Shown in pieces: positions 1 through 6,877 of a DNA stretch of 23,517 bases. The stretch comes from JANWHZ01 sp964527385 (GTDB taxonomy: Bacteria > Patescibacteriota > Saccharimonadia > Saccharimonadales > UBA4665), in assembly GCA_964527385.1 (NCBI GenBank), contig CAZGPZ010000009.1:1-23517 (forward strand), in the 5' to 3' direction. Under the pieces are notes generated by a model. That model made no database searches. It was not told the origin of the DNA and saw only the letters and a list, made by a program, of their open reading frames with translations. How positions within the stretch are numbered: position 1 is the first letter of the stretch; the number at the start of each line of letters is the position of its first letter. Made by a program: the position numbers and the translations under genes.

Positions 1-653
1 AAAACCTTCGGGTCAAATTGTATAACTGATTCGTCGGCTTCGGGCAGCACAGCGACAGTGACCGTTGACGTATGTATTCGGCCTTGGCTTTCGGTCACCG
101 GCACGCGCTGGACGCGGTGGACACCGGCCTCGAATTTCAACTGTTTGTAAGCGTTTTCGCCTTTGACGCTAAAAATAACTTCCTTGAAACCACCGACTTC
201 GTTTGGCGATTCACTAATTAGCCCTAGCTTAAAATTGTGCAGCTCTGCCCAACGGGTGTACATGCGGAATAGTTCGCCGGCGAATAGGCTCGATTCGTCG
301 CCGCCGGCAGCAGCGCGGATCTCGATGATGACGTCCCGGTCGTTATTGGGGTCTTGCGGCGTGAGAGCTTCGGACAGTTTTACCTCGTTTTGGTGCATTT
401 TCCTGTCGATATCCTCGAGCTCGGCTTCGGCTAATGCCTGGAGTTCTGCATCGCCACCATCACGCAATTCTTCCGCGCCGGCTTTGTCTTGCGTGAGTTT
501 GTTCCGTTCATCGAAGAGGCTGATGATCGATTCGAGCTGGCTGCGGCGACGGGCTAGCTTTGGATAAGATGGATCACTGAAAATGCTGGGGTCTTGCAAG
601 TGCGACTCCAGCTGGGCGAATTCCGTGCGTAATGCCTGTTCTTTTTGGTCCAT
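1..653 (-). CDS. prfA: Peptide chain release factor 1, N-terminal part (cut by window edge)
   Basis: Class I release factor that reads UAA/UAG on the ribosome and releases the finished peptide. About 217 codons are visible from the start at 653; the rest, including the GGQ catalytic loop, lies beyond position 1. The visible part has the N-terminal coiled-coil, then the family block with IEIRAAAGGDESSLFAGEL, then HRVQRVPVTESQGRIHTS just before the cut, which is typical of RF1. The start is set by an AAGGA ribosome binding site 6 nt upstream. It follows rpmE on the same strand with 71 nt between them, including a terminator-like hairpin, so it may be read from the rpmE promoter by partial readthrough. 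RF2 is very similar, but the motif wording and the rpmE-prfA order favour RF1. Confidence 0.95.
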   Translation of the reverse strand, partial: MDQKEQALRTEFAQLESHLQDPSIFSDPSYPKLARRRSQLESIISLFDERNKLTQDKAGAEELRDGGDAELQALAEAELEDIDRKMHQNEVKLSEALTPQDPNNDRDVIIEIRAAAGGDESSLFAGELFRMYTRWAELHNFKLGLISESPNEVGGFKEVIFSVKGENAYKQLKFEAGVHRVQRVPVTESQGRIHTSTVTVAVLPEADESVIQFDPKV

Positions 654-680
654 AACAATTCCTTAGAAATTATGGCATAT

Positions 681-709
681 AAAAAGCCACCGTCCTATGG
701 GCGATGGCT
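681..709 (-). terminator. Terminator-like hairpin between rpmE and prfA
   Basis: On the minus strand AGCCATCGCCC, a 3-nt loop and GGACGGTGGCT form an 11-position stem with one mismatch and one G-T wobble, followed by TTTTT. It lies after the rpmE stop codon and before prfA. It is probably an intrinsic terminator or attenuator that lowers prfA expression relative to rpmE. Confidence 0.65.
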
Positions 710-724
710 ATATGATTGGCCTAG

Positions 725-1078
725 CTAGCGGCTTTCGCTGGCAGGCTTGTTCTTTGCTTCAGACTTGCTGGCTTTGGCGCTTGCGCGTGCGGTTTGCTTC
801 TTGGCGGCAGCAGCGCGCTTTTCGCGGGCGGCATCTCCAGCTTCGCGGCGGGCCTTGAAGCGGTCAACGCGTCCTTCGATGTCGACGATGCGTTCTTCGC
901 CGGTGTAGAACGGATGCGAGCTGGCAGATATGTGGACTTTTACCAATGGATATTCAACGCCATCGAGCTTGATAATCTCGTCAGTGGCGACGGTCGAGCG
1001 CGTCAGATAGGTCGTGCTGTTGTTGAGATCTTGGAACACAACCGGACGATAGTTCTTTGGGTGTAAATCTTTTTTCAT
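725..1078 (-). CDS. rpmE: 50S ribosomal protein L31, type B-like, with basic C-terminal tail
   Basis: Large-subunit ribosomal protein L31. It starts MKKDLHPKNYRPVVFQD and contains LTRSTVATDE, SASSHPFYTGEERIVD and GRVDRFKAR, the usual L31 landmarks. The zinc-binding cysteines of C+ L31 are absent, which suits the type B form. At 117 residues it is longer than the usual 80-90: roughly the last 35 residues are an Ala/Lys/Arg/Ser-rich tail, probably disordered and RNA-binding. The start at 1078 is 12 nt after the -10 box of a perfect-consensus promoter, so the leader is only about 6 nt and has no clear Shine-Dalgarno site. prfA follows on the same strand. Confidence 0.93.
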   Translation of the reverse strand: MKKDLHPKNYRPVVFQDLNNSTTYLTRSTVATDEIIKLDGVEYPLVKVHISASSHPFYTGEERIVDIEGRVDRFKARREAGDAAREKRAAAAKKQTARASAKASKSEAKNKPASESR

Positions 1079-1090
1079 AAGCTTCGGGTG

Positions 1091-1119
1091 ATTATATCTG
1101 TTGCGGCCAGAAATGTCAA
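1091..1119 (-). promoter_or_regulatory. Consensus sigma70-type promoter for rpmE-prfA
   Basis: On the minus strand TTGACA (plus 1114-1119), a 17-nt spacer and TATAAT (plus 1091-1096): both hexamers match the consensus exactly. The expected start is near 1084, giving a very short leader before the rpmE ATG at 1078. It is divergent from the rpsB promoter, with the two -35 boxes 13 nt apart. Confidence 0.85.
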
Positions 1120-1132
1120 AGGTTCTCTCTAC

Positions 1133-1161
1133 TTGCCAAAGATACCCATCTCTGTTAAACT
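1133..1161 (+). promoter_or_regulatory. Promoter for rpsB-tsf
   Basis: TTGCCA (1133-1138), 17-nt spacer, TAAACT (1156-1161): 5/6 and 4/6 matches to the -35 and -10 consensus. The predicted start near 1168 leaves a leader of about 128 nt before rpsB. Confidence 0.65.
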
Positions 1162-1167
1162 AGTAAA

Positions 1168-1295
1168 GTATCAATTAAGCAGGTTGGACGTACGTCCTCT
1201 CTTCGGCAGGTTGCTTAACCGCCTGAAGAGCAAAGCTTACCGGTGGAGAAAAGCCGGAACAAGCAGTCCAACCGAAGAGAAAGGATTTATCAATT
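1168..1295 (+). promoter_or_regulatory. Structured 5' leader of rpsB (possible S2 autoregulatory RNA)
   Basis: The roughly 128-nt untranslated leader holds several perfect complementary segments: GGTTGGAC (1182-1189) with GTCCAACC (1266-1273); TCTCTTCGG (1198-1206) with CCGAAGAGA (1272-1280); TTAAGCA (1175-1181) with TGCTTAA (1212-1218); a 12-nt palindrome GGACGTACGTCC (1186-1197); and CTCTT plus CAGG (1199-1210) with CCTGAAGAG (1222-1230). The first two pairings share 1272-1273 and cannot coexist. The second abuts and slightly enters the Shine-Dalgarno site AAAGGA (1280-1285). rpsB-tsf leaders are autoregulated by S2 in other bacteria, so feedback is plausible here, but the fold was only read by eye. 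Confidence 0.55.
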
Positions 1296-2060
1296 ATGGC
1301 TACTGTTGAGGTAGACATCAAGAAACTGCTCGAAGCTGGTGCTCACTTCGGGCACAAAACAAGCCGCTGGCACCCGAAAATGGCGCCGTTCATTTATGAC
1401 AAGCGCAATGGCACGCATATCATCGATCTCGTACAGACGGTAGCCCGCCTGGACAAGGCGCTTGATTTCCTGGCGCAAACAAGCGCAGCCGGCAAACAGG
1501 TCCTCTTCGTGGGAACCAAAAAGCAGGCGCAGGACATCGTCAAGCAATTGGCGCAAGAAACTGGGATGCCTTATGTCACCGAGCGCTGGCTCGGCGGCAT
1601 GCTGACGAACTGGAACACGATCGGCGGGCGCGTAAAGCACCTGAAAGACCTTGAAACCCGCATGGCTTCCGGCGAGTTGGCGAACAAATACAACAAGCTT
1701 GAGGTGCAGCGTTTCCAAGAGGAAATCGATGGCATGAACATCCTATACGGCGGTATCAAGGATATGAATAGCAAGCCGGGCGTAGTCGTTGTCTTCGATG
1801 TAGTTAGCGACATGAACGCTGTTCGCGAGGCGCGCAAAATGAAACTGCCTATCGTCGCGCTGGTTGATACGAATGCGGACCCGAGCCTGGTGACATACCC
1901 GGTGCCATGCAACGACGACGCTATCAAGACGTTACAACTCGTGGCTGACTATATGAAGGCGGCGGTCACCGAAGGCAAGAGCAAGTCCAAGCAGCCAGAA
2001 GCCGCGAACGACAAAGATGCCAAAGAAGTACCCGCCAAGATTGACCGAGGGGAAGGCTAG
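1296..2060 (+). CDS. rpsB: 30S ribosomal protein S2
   Basis: Small-subunit protein S2, late-assembling and required for S1 association in bacteria that have S1. The 254 residues show the family blocks LLEAGAHFGHKTSRWHPKM near the N-terminus, FVGTKKQAQD, TERWLGGMLTNW and, near residue 190, ALVDTNADP. The last 30 residues are Lys/Glu/Ala-rich and probably disordered. The start is set by AAAGGA 10 nt upstream and by a standard S2 N-terminus. tsf begins 3 nt after the stop, so the two are co-transcribed as in most bacteria. Confidence 0.97.
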   Translation: MATVEVDIKKLLEAGAHFGHKTSRWHPKMAPFIYDKRNGTHIIDLVQTVARLDKALDFLAQTSAAGKQVLFVGTKKQAQDIVKQLAQETGMPYVTERWLGGMLTNWNTIGGRVKHLKDLETRMASGELANKYNKLEVQRFQEEIDGMNILYGGIKDMNSKPGVVVVFDVVSDMNAVREARKMKLPIVALVDTNADPSLVTYPVPCNDDAIKTLQLVADYMKAAVTEGKSKSKQPEAANDKDAKEVPAKIDRGEG

Positions 2061-2063
2061 TTT

Positions 2064-2660
2064 ATGGCGGTGGATATTGCGCAAATAAAGCGGTTGAAGG
2101 ATCTTACTGGTGTCGGCCTGACTGATGCCAAAGCAGCGCTGGAAGAAGCCAACGGCGACTTCGACAAAGCACTTGCGGCAATGCGCAAAAAAGGCCTGAC
2201 CAAAGCCGAAAAACGCGGTGAGCGCGAAGCTCGCGCCGGGCTGATCGGCACCTACAACCACGACAATCGCATCGGCGTGTTGGTCGAGGTTAACTGCGAA
2301 ACCGACTTCGTTGCCCGTAACGAAATCTTCACGAACCTCGTGAAAGACATTGCCATGCAAGTGGCGGCTACCAGCCCGGAATATGTCAGCATCGACGCTG
2401 TGCCGGCTGCTGTCGTGGAAAAACTCAAAGCCGAATTTAGCGAAAAGACCAAGGCCGAGGGCAAACCCGAAGCCATGGTCGAAAAAATCGTCGAGGGACA
2501 GCTGAAAAAGCATTTTGCCGAACGCTGCCTGCTCGACCAGCCGTTCATCAAAGACGACAGCAAAACAGTAGGCGAGTACTTGAAAGAGCATATCGCCAAG
2601 CTCGGCGAAAATATTGTCATCCGCCGCTTTGCCCGCATGGCGCTCGGCGAAGTCGCATAG
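2064..2660 (+). CDS. tsf: Translation elongation factor Ts (short form)
   Basis: Guanine-nucleotide exchange factor that recharges EF-Tu with GTP. The N-terminal UBA-like domain reads IKRLKDLTGVGLTDAKAALE, and the core has VLVEVNCETDFVARNE, the EF-Tu-contacting signature. At 198 residues it is near the short Thermus-like form and much shorter than the roughly 280-residue enterobacterial protein, so one half of the duplicated core is missing. The ATG at 2064 lies 7 nt after GGAAGG, which sits inside the end of rpsB, so translational coupling is likely. pyrH, which often follows tsf, is absent. Confidence 0.96.
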   Translation: MAVDIAQIKRLKDLTGVGLTDAKAALEEANGDFDKALAAMRKKGLTKAEKRGEREARAGLIGTYNHDNRIGVLVEVNCETDFVARNEIFTNLVKDIAMQVAATSPEYVSIDAVPAAVVEKLKAEFSEKTKAEGKPEAMVEKIVEGQLKKHFAERCLLDQPFIKDDSKTVGEYLKEHIAKLGENIVIRRFARMALGEVA

Positions 2661-2662
2661 TA

Positions 2663-2691
2663 TTTACTCCTATTAACATATGTGGTATAAC
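2663..2691 (+). promoter_or_regulatory. Extended -10 promoter upstream of the 164-aa unknown gene
   Basis: TTTACT (2663-2668), 17-nt spacer, TATAAC (2686-2691) preceded by TGG, an extended -10 arrangement. It begins just after the tsf stop codon and would start transcription near 2698, 19 nt before the next ATG. Confidence 0.6.
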
Positions 2692-2716
2692 AATCTCACT
2701 CAAATTGGAGAGCAAA

Positions 2717-3211
2717 ATGGCAGTAGGTGAAGAAGTCGGGCAAGCTGAAGAGCATCTTGATAGAGTTATTATGACCTTGCAGCTCAACAATATGCGCGAT
2801 GTCTTGGCGATGGCTGGAACTGTGCAAAGCGCAGCGTATAAAAATGCAGCAGGTAAGCTTAATGGGTGGGTTTGCGGTGATGTTGTTGATCGGGATGGCC
2901 AGGTAGCCGGAAGGTTTGCGCCAGACTGGGATGGCGACCGCAGCTATCGGCTTTTTGGTGTTGTCGGCGATCATCACGAAACAGCAATAGACGCTGGGCC
3001 ATTATCTAACGCCCAGGTTAGGCAACTACTGGCAGGTGGCCGTACGTCTGCCAAAATCATGTTCATTCCCTCGTTCAGTGTAAAACCGGAAGATCTTGCC
3101 AAAGAGACTGAGAGTATGGCGCAGCGTTTCGCGCACACGTATGATGAAATACGCGGGCGTTATGACAACGTGGTTACCAAGCTATCACATTTTTTCGCGG
3201 GTCTTCTTTAG
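2717..3211 (+). CDS. Uncharacterised 164-residue protein in the tsf-frr gap
   Basis: I do not recognise this protein. It is soluble and mixed acidic/basic, with no signal peptide or membrane segment. An N-terminal helix (residues 5-45) is followed by a likely beta-rich middle with WVCGDVVDRDGQVAGRF and YRLFGVVGDHHETAIDAGPL, then a C-terminal helical segment rich in Glu/Arg (residues 125-160). The ATG at 2717 is chosen because GGAG (2707-2710) lies 6 nt upstream; a TTG at 2705 would overlap that site. It has its own extended -10 promoter and is followed by a strong terminator, so it is a single-gene unit. It occupies the place where pyrH is usual, but no nucleotide kinase motif is seen. Confidence 0.8.
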   Translation: MAVGEEVGQAEEHLDRVIMTLQLNNMRDVLAMAGTVQSAAYKNAAGKLNGWVCGDVVDRDGQVAGRFAPDWDGDRSYRLFGVVGDHHETAIDAGPLSNAQVRQLLAGGRTSAKIMFIPSFSVKPEDLAKETESMAQRFAHTYDEIRGRYDNVVTKLSHFFAGLL

Positions 3212-3229
3212 GTGGTAATGTATATTTAG

Positions 3230-3259
3230 AAAACGGCGGTAGGAATGACCGCCGTTTTT
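3230..3259 (+). terminator. Strong intrinsic terminator, bidirectional shape
   Basis: AAAACGGCGGT (3230-3240) pairs perfectly with ACCGCCGTTTT (3248-3258) around a 7-nt loop, with a T run after and an A run before. It ends the 164-residue gene's transcript just ahead of frr. Confidence 0.88.
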
Positions 3260-3262
3260 CGG

Positions 3263-3268
3263 TATAAT
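3263..3268 (+). promoter_or_regulatory. -10 box for the frr operon
   Basis: A perfect TATAAT lies 4 nt past the terminator T run. No good -35 is visible, because the place where it would fall lies inside the terminator hairpin. The expected start is near 3275, giving a leader of about 19 nt that contains the frr ribosome binding site GAGGA. Confidence 0.6.
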
Positions 3269-3293
3269 AGGCGACAGTTAACAGAGGAAGTAT

Positions 3294-3857
3294 ATGAGCC
3301 CGAACCAAGCGGTTGATGATGCAAAAAAGAAATTTGACGACGCTGTCCAGCATTTTAGCGATGAACTGAAGAAGCTTAGGACTGGGCGGGCGCACCCGAG
3401 CATGCTTGATGGCGTGATGGTGGAAGCATATGGCGCGCAAATGCCGCTGAACCAGGCGGCGACCGTTACTACGGCTGATGCGCAGCTGCTGCAGATCAGC
3501 CCGTTCGACCCAAACAACCTCCAGGCTATTGCCAAGGCTATCCGCGACAATCCGTCGCTCGGCTTGAACCCGACCGATGACGGACGCGTGGTGCGCGTGC
3601 CAATCCCGGCGCTGACCGAAGAACGCCGCCGCGACCTGGTGAAAGTTATCTCGCAGAAGCAAGAGGAGTGCATGGTAACGCTCCGTAACATCCGCCACGA
3701 TGCAATGAGCGCGATTGAACAGGCAAAAAAGGACAAGCAAACTGGCGAAGACGACGCCAAGCGCTTGGAAAAACAGGTCGACGATACGATGGCCAAAGCG
3801 CGAGCTGACGCTGAAACGGCGTCCAAAGCCAAAGAACAAGAGATCATGACCGTCTAA
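3294..3857 (+). CDS. frr: Ribosome recycling factor
   Basis: With EF-G, splits post-termination ribosomes into subunits. The 187 residues match the usual 185. Landmarks are FSDELKKLRTGRAHPSMLDG near residue 20, then LNPTDDGRVVRVPIPALTEERRRDLVK, and the long C-terminal helix with LRNIRHDAMSAIEQAKKD. The ATG at 3294 follows a GAGGA site by 5 nt. It heads a transcript with the prenyl synthase gene 12 nt downstream, then uppS and rseP. In most bacteria pyrH precedes frr; here it does not. Confidence 0.97.
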   Translation: MSPNQAVDDAKKKFDDAVQHFSDELKKLRTGRAHPSMLDGVMVEAYGAQMPLNQAATVTTADAQLLQISPFDPNNLQAIAKAIRDNPSLGLNPTDDGRVVRVPIPALTEERRRDLVKVISQKQEECMVTLRNIRHDAMSAIEQAKKDKQTGEDDAKRLEKQVDDTMAKARADAETASKAKEQEIMTV

Positions 3858-3869
3858 GGTCGTTTTATT

Positions 3870-4955
3870 ATGCCAAATGGCCTATCAAAACAATCACTAG
3901 CACTATTCGAGACTTATAAGCAGGCGATCAACCAGGAGTTGGCAGAGTACTTTGAGGCTTTGCCAAAGAAGTTTGCGCTGCAAAACCTGCCTGGCATCGT
4001 CAAGCACGAGCTAGAATTAACGGCTGAGTACACGCTCGGTTCGGGCAAGCGGGTTCGCGGCGCGCTTGCAGCGATGGTGTACGATCATCTGACAAGCAAG
4101 CACCTGAGCAAAACAGGCTTGCAGCTGGCAGTAGTAATGGAGCTTATCCAGAGCTATATATTGATTGTTGATGACATTACCGACCGGTCTGATATGCGCC
4201 GCGGCAAGCCCACGGTACATCGTCGATACGAGCAGGTCTACAAAGGTAGCATTAGTGAGCGTGAGGCCGAGCAATTCGCGATGTACACCAGCCTGGTTAC
4301 CGGCCATCTGGCACAATCATTGCTCGCTGAAATCAAAGAAAAACCGGAGCACGTCGTACGCGCTATTCATGCGTTAAATAATAATATGACGACCACCGGC
4401 TTTGGGCAGTTCGACGACATCATGCAGGAAATCACGCGTGACGCCAGCAAAGATGACATCATCCGTAAATATGCGCTCAAGACGAGCCACTACACATACA
4501 TCAACCCCCTTCACGCAGGTATGGCGTTGGCGGGCATCGTTGATGAAAATGCCTACCGCGAAGTTGCGAAGTTCGGCGAAGCCGCGGGAATTGCTTTTCA
4601 GGCACACGATGATTACCTCGGTATATTCGGGACCGAAGAAACCGGCAAGCCCACTACGGACGATATAAAAGAAGGCAAGCTAACCATCTTGACCGAGTAC
4701 GCGCTTGGCCATGGTTCAGCTAAAGATGTAAAAATATTGAAGAGCTATTTAGGCAATCCGGCATTCAACGAGCAGGACCTTGTTATCGCGCGTGAAATCT
4801 TTGACAAAACCGGTGCTACAATGGAAGCACGACGGGTCGCGCGGCATTATGCAGACAATGCAATCAAGCAGTTGCAAAATGTCACCATTTGGGACGATAC
4901 ATTTAATGCTGGCCTGGCGGACTTAGTAATGTACTCAATCACGAGGAAATCATGA
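3870..4955 (+). CDS. Trans-isoprenyl diphosphate synthase (FPP/GGPP type)
   Basis: Condenses IPP with allylic diphosphates to give all-trans prenyl diphosphates, most likely the C15 or C20 primer for UppS next door. The 361 residues carry GSGKRVRG (57-64), the first Asp-rich motif DDITD (101-105) with MRRGKPTVH after it, and the second motif HDDYLGIFG (246-254). The first motif is DDxxD without the two-residue insertion of typical bacterial FPP synthases, and Tyr96 lies at position -5, a pattern known from archaeal-type FPP/GGPP synthases; the C15-C20 product is inferred from that. AAGG at 3856-3859 serves as ribosome binding site. Its last codons overlap the uppS start (ATGA). An octaprenyl-type synthase is possible but less likely. 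Confidence 0.9.
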   Translation: MPNGLSKQSLALFETYKQAINQELAEYFEALPKKFALQNLPGIVKHELELTAEYTLGSGKRVRGALAAMVYDHLTSKHLSKTGLQLAVVMELIQSYILIVDDITDRSDMRRGKPTVHRRYEQVYKGSISEREAEQFAMYTSLVTGHLAQSLLAEIKEKPEHVVRAIHALNNNMTTTGFGQFDDIMQEITRDASKDDIIRKYALKTSHYTYINPLHAGMALAGIVDENAYREVAKFGEAAGIAFQAHDDYLGIFGTEETGKPTTDDIKEGKLTILTEYALGHGSAKDVKILKSYLGNPAFNEQDLVIAREIFDKTGATMEARRVARHYADNAIKQLQNVTIWDDTFNAGLADLVMYSITRKS

Positions 4956-5644
4956 GCGATACAACAGTTCCAGTTCACTTAGGGATCATTATGGACGGCA
5001 ACCGGCGTTGGGCCAAAGAACATGGCTTGAGCGTCGCCGAAGGGCACAAGCAAGGTTATTTGACGCTCAGGCATATCGCCCGTGCGGCGCTGAAACGCGG
5101 GATCCGCTACATGTCGGCCTACGCGTTCTCTACTGAAAATTGGTCGCGCGACAAGCTTGAGGTGCGGGAAATCATGAAGTTATTCCTTTGGGGATTGAAG
5201 CACGAGATCAAAGGGCTCAACAAAGACGGAATCCGCTTGCGGGTTGTCGGCTCGAAGATGAAGTTTGGCGCAGCCACCATGCGGGCCATCCTGCATGCCG
5301 AAGAGGCAACCAAAAACAACACGCGCGGCACGCTCCTGATCTGCCTTGATTACGGCGGGCAACAGGAAATAGTTGACGCGGTGAAGCGGATCGCCGAACT
5401 CGGCTACAAGCCAGAGGAGATCACGCCGGAGTTGATCACCAAACATATGTACGCGCCTGATGTGCCGAATCCTGACTTGATTGTCCGCACTTCGGGCGAG
5501 AAGCGCACCAGCGGCTATATGCTCTGGGAGGGTGCTTACAGCGAGCTGGCATTCGTGCAGGCCAACTGGCCGGATTTCAGCGAAAACGACCTTGACGCGG
5601 TGCTCGCGGATTATGCTGACCGCCAGCGCCGTTTTGGCAAATAG
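4952..5644 (+). CDS. uppS: Undecaprenyl diphosphate synthase (cis-prenyltransferase)
   Basis: Adds IPP units in cis to an FPP-type primer to make the C55 lipid carrier for peptidoglycan and other envelope glycans. The 230 residues contain all family blocks: HLGIIMDGNRRWA with catalytic Asp15, SAYAFSTENWSR near residue 52, and DLIVRTSGEKRTSGYMLWEG near residue 180. The start overlaps the stop of the trans-prenyl synthase by 4 nt (ATGA), so primer maker and chain extender are probably translationally coupled. rseP follows after 42 nt; cdsA and dxr, usually between them, are absent. Confidence 0.96.
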   Translation: MSDTTVPVHLGIIMDGNRRWAKEHGLSVAEGHKQGYLTLRHIARAALKRGIRYMSAYAFSTENWSRDKLEVREIMKLFLWGLKHEIKGLNKDGIRLRVVGSKMKFGAATMRAILHAEEATKNNTRGTLLICLDYGGQQEIVDAVKRIAELGYKPEEITPELITKHMYAPDVPNPDLIVRTSGEKRTSGYMLWEGAYSELAFVQANWPDFSENDLDAVLADYADRQRRFGK

Positions 5645-5671
5645 GAGTTCTCCCAAGCACGAGCGATACGG

Positions 5672-5677
5672 TACAAT
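5672..5677 (+). promoter_or_regulatory. Possible -10 box directly upstream of rseP
   Basis: TACAAT in the context CGGTACAATAAGG lies 9 nt before the rseP ATG, so initiation here would give an almost leaderless mRNA. No good -35 is visible. AAGG (5678-5681) could also serve as a ribosome binding site on the longer operon transcript. Confidence 0.45.
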
Positions 5678-5686
5678 AAGGTAGCG

Positions 5687-6877
5687 ATGACAGTTATTCT
5701 CATGATTCTTGGTATTGTTTTGTTCTTCATGCTCGTGGTGGTGCATGAGTGGGGGCACTTCATCATGGCCAAGCGCGGCGGTGTTGTCGTGGAGGAATTT
5801 GGGATCGGCTTCCCGCCCAGGGTTTTCCAGAAAAGGACTAAAGGTGGCTGGCTGTTCACGATCAACTTGCTGCCGCTCGGCGGTTTCGTGAAGCTGAAGG
5901 GCGAGCATGATGTTGACGACGAACCGGGCAGCCTCGGCGCGGCCAGCGTCTGGACGAAGACGAAAATCATGGCAGCCGGTGTGGTCATGAACCTTGCAGC
6001 CGCGTATGTCCTGCTTGTTATTCTTGCGCTTGCCGGCATGCCGCAGATTGTCGACAACCAGTTCACGGTCAAAAGTGACGTGGCTTACATGCAACACGCC
6101 CAAAAATACATTGTAGCGGGGGAAGTAGTTGCTGGTTCGCCGGCGGGCAAGGCTGGCATCCGCGTAGATGATACGGTCATGGCTTTCGGGGCACCGGGGC
6201 ACTTGGTACAACTTACGAGCGAAGGCCAACTACCCAGCCTCACCCAGCAATTTGCCGGTAAAACCGCAGCTATTGAGTATCGTCATGGTAGCGGTCCGGT
6301 TGTCTCGCGCATCGTGACGCTAGAAACCAAAGCCGAAGTGGACAAAGCACGCGCGTCGGGCAAGCAAGCCGGTTATCTCGGTGTGAGCGTGTATCAGGCA
6401 CAAAAGGGGATCGATGTCATCCGTTCGACATGGTCGGCGCCGATCGTCGCAGCCGGCATTACCAAGCAATTCACCGTGCTAACGTTCCAAGGCCTGGGCA
6501 AGGCGATAGCCGGACTTTTCGGCATCGTTGCCGGCGAAGTAACCCACAACACTGCTGCGCGCGAAGCGGCACAAGTCCAGGCGTCGTCGCAAGTTGCCGG
6601 GCCGGTCGGTATTTTCTTTGTTTTCCAATATGCTAGCGAAGTCGGCTTGCGATTCGTGCTGATGGTTGTGGCGCTGCTTTCGCTGACACTCGCCATCATG
6701 AATATTTTGCCCATCCCGGCGTTGGACGGCGGGCGGCTATGGCTCATGCTGGCAACCCGCGCGATCAAGCGGCCATTGCCTGCCAAGCGAGAGGAAGCAA
6801 TCAACGCAGCCGGTTTCGCTTTCCTAATGGGACTTATCATTTTAGTAACGATTGTTGATGTCCGACGATTCTTTTAA
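5687..6877 (+). CDS. rseP: Site-2 membrane metalloprotease, RseP family (M50)
   Basis: Intramembrane zinc protease that cleaves membrane-spanning substrates such as anti-sigma factors or signal-peptide remnants. The 396 residues have the active-site helix VVVHEWGHF (HExxH, His20-His24), GIGFPPRVF, a second helix at about 97-118, one PDZ-like domain (roughly 125-205, with GEVVAGSPAGKAGI), and the third zinc-ligand motif NILPIPALDGGRLW in the C-terminal membrane part. The usual size is 350-450. It follows uppS as in the widespread uppS-cdsA-dxr-rseP order, but without cdsA and dxr. Its last 20 nt overlap the CPBP protease gene. The natural substrate is unknown. Confidence 0.95.
   Translation: MTVILMILGIVLFFMLVVVHEWGHFIMAKRGGVVVEEFGIGFPPRVFQKRTKGGWLFTINLLPLGGFVKLKGEHDVDDEPGSLGAASVWTKTKIMAAGVVMNLAAAYVLLVILALAGMPQIVDNQFTVKSDVAYMQHAQKYIVAGEVVAGSPAGKAGIRVDDTVMAFGAPGHLVQLTSEGQLPSLTQQFAGKTAAIEYRHGSGPVVSRIVTLETKAEVDKARASGKQAGYLGVSVYQAQKGIDVIRSTWSAPIVAAGITKQFTVLTFQGLGKAIAGLFGIVAGEVTHNTAAREAAQVQASSQVAGPVGIFFVFQYASEVGLRFVLMVVALLSLTLAIMNILPIPALDGGRLWLMLATRAIKRPLPAKREEAINAAGFAFLMGLIILVTIVDVRRFF

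Noticed and set aside
5180..6229. Long minus-strand reading frame of 349 codons across uppS and rseP
   Set aside because: It lies opposite two clear genes, has no recognisable motif, and is a mirror of their codon bias.
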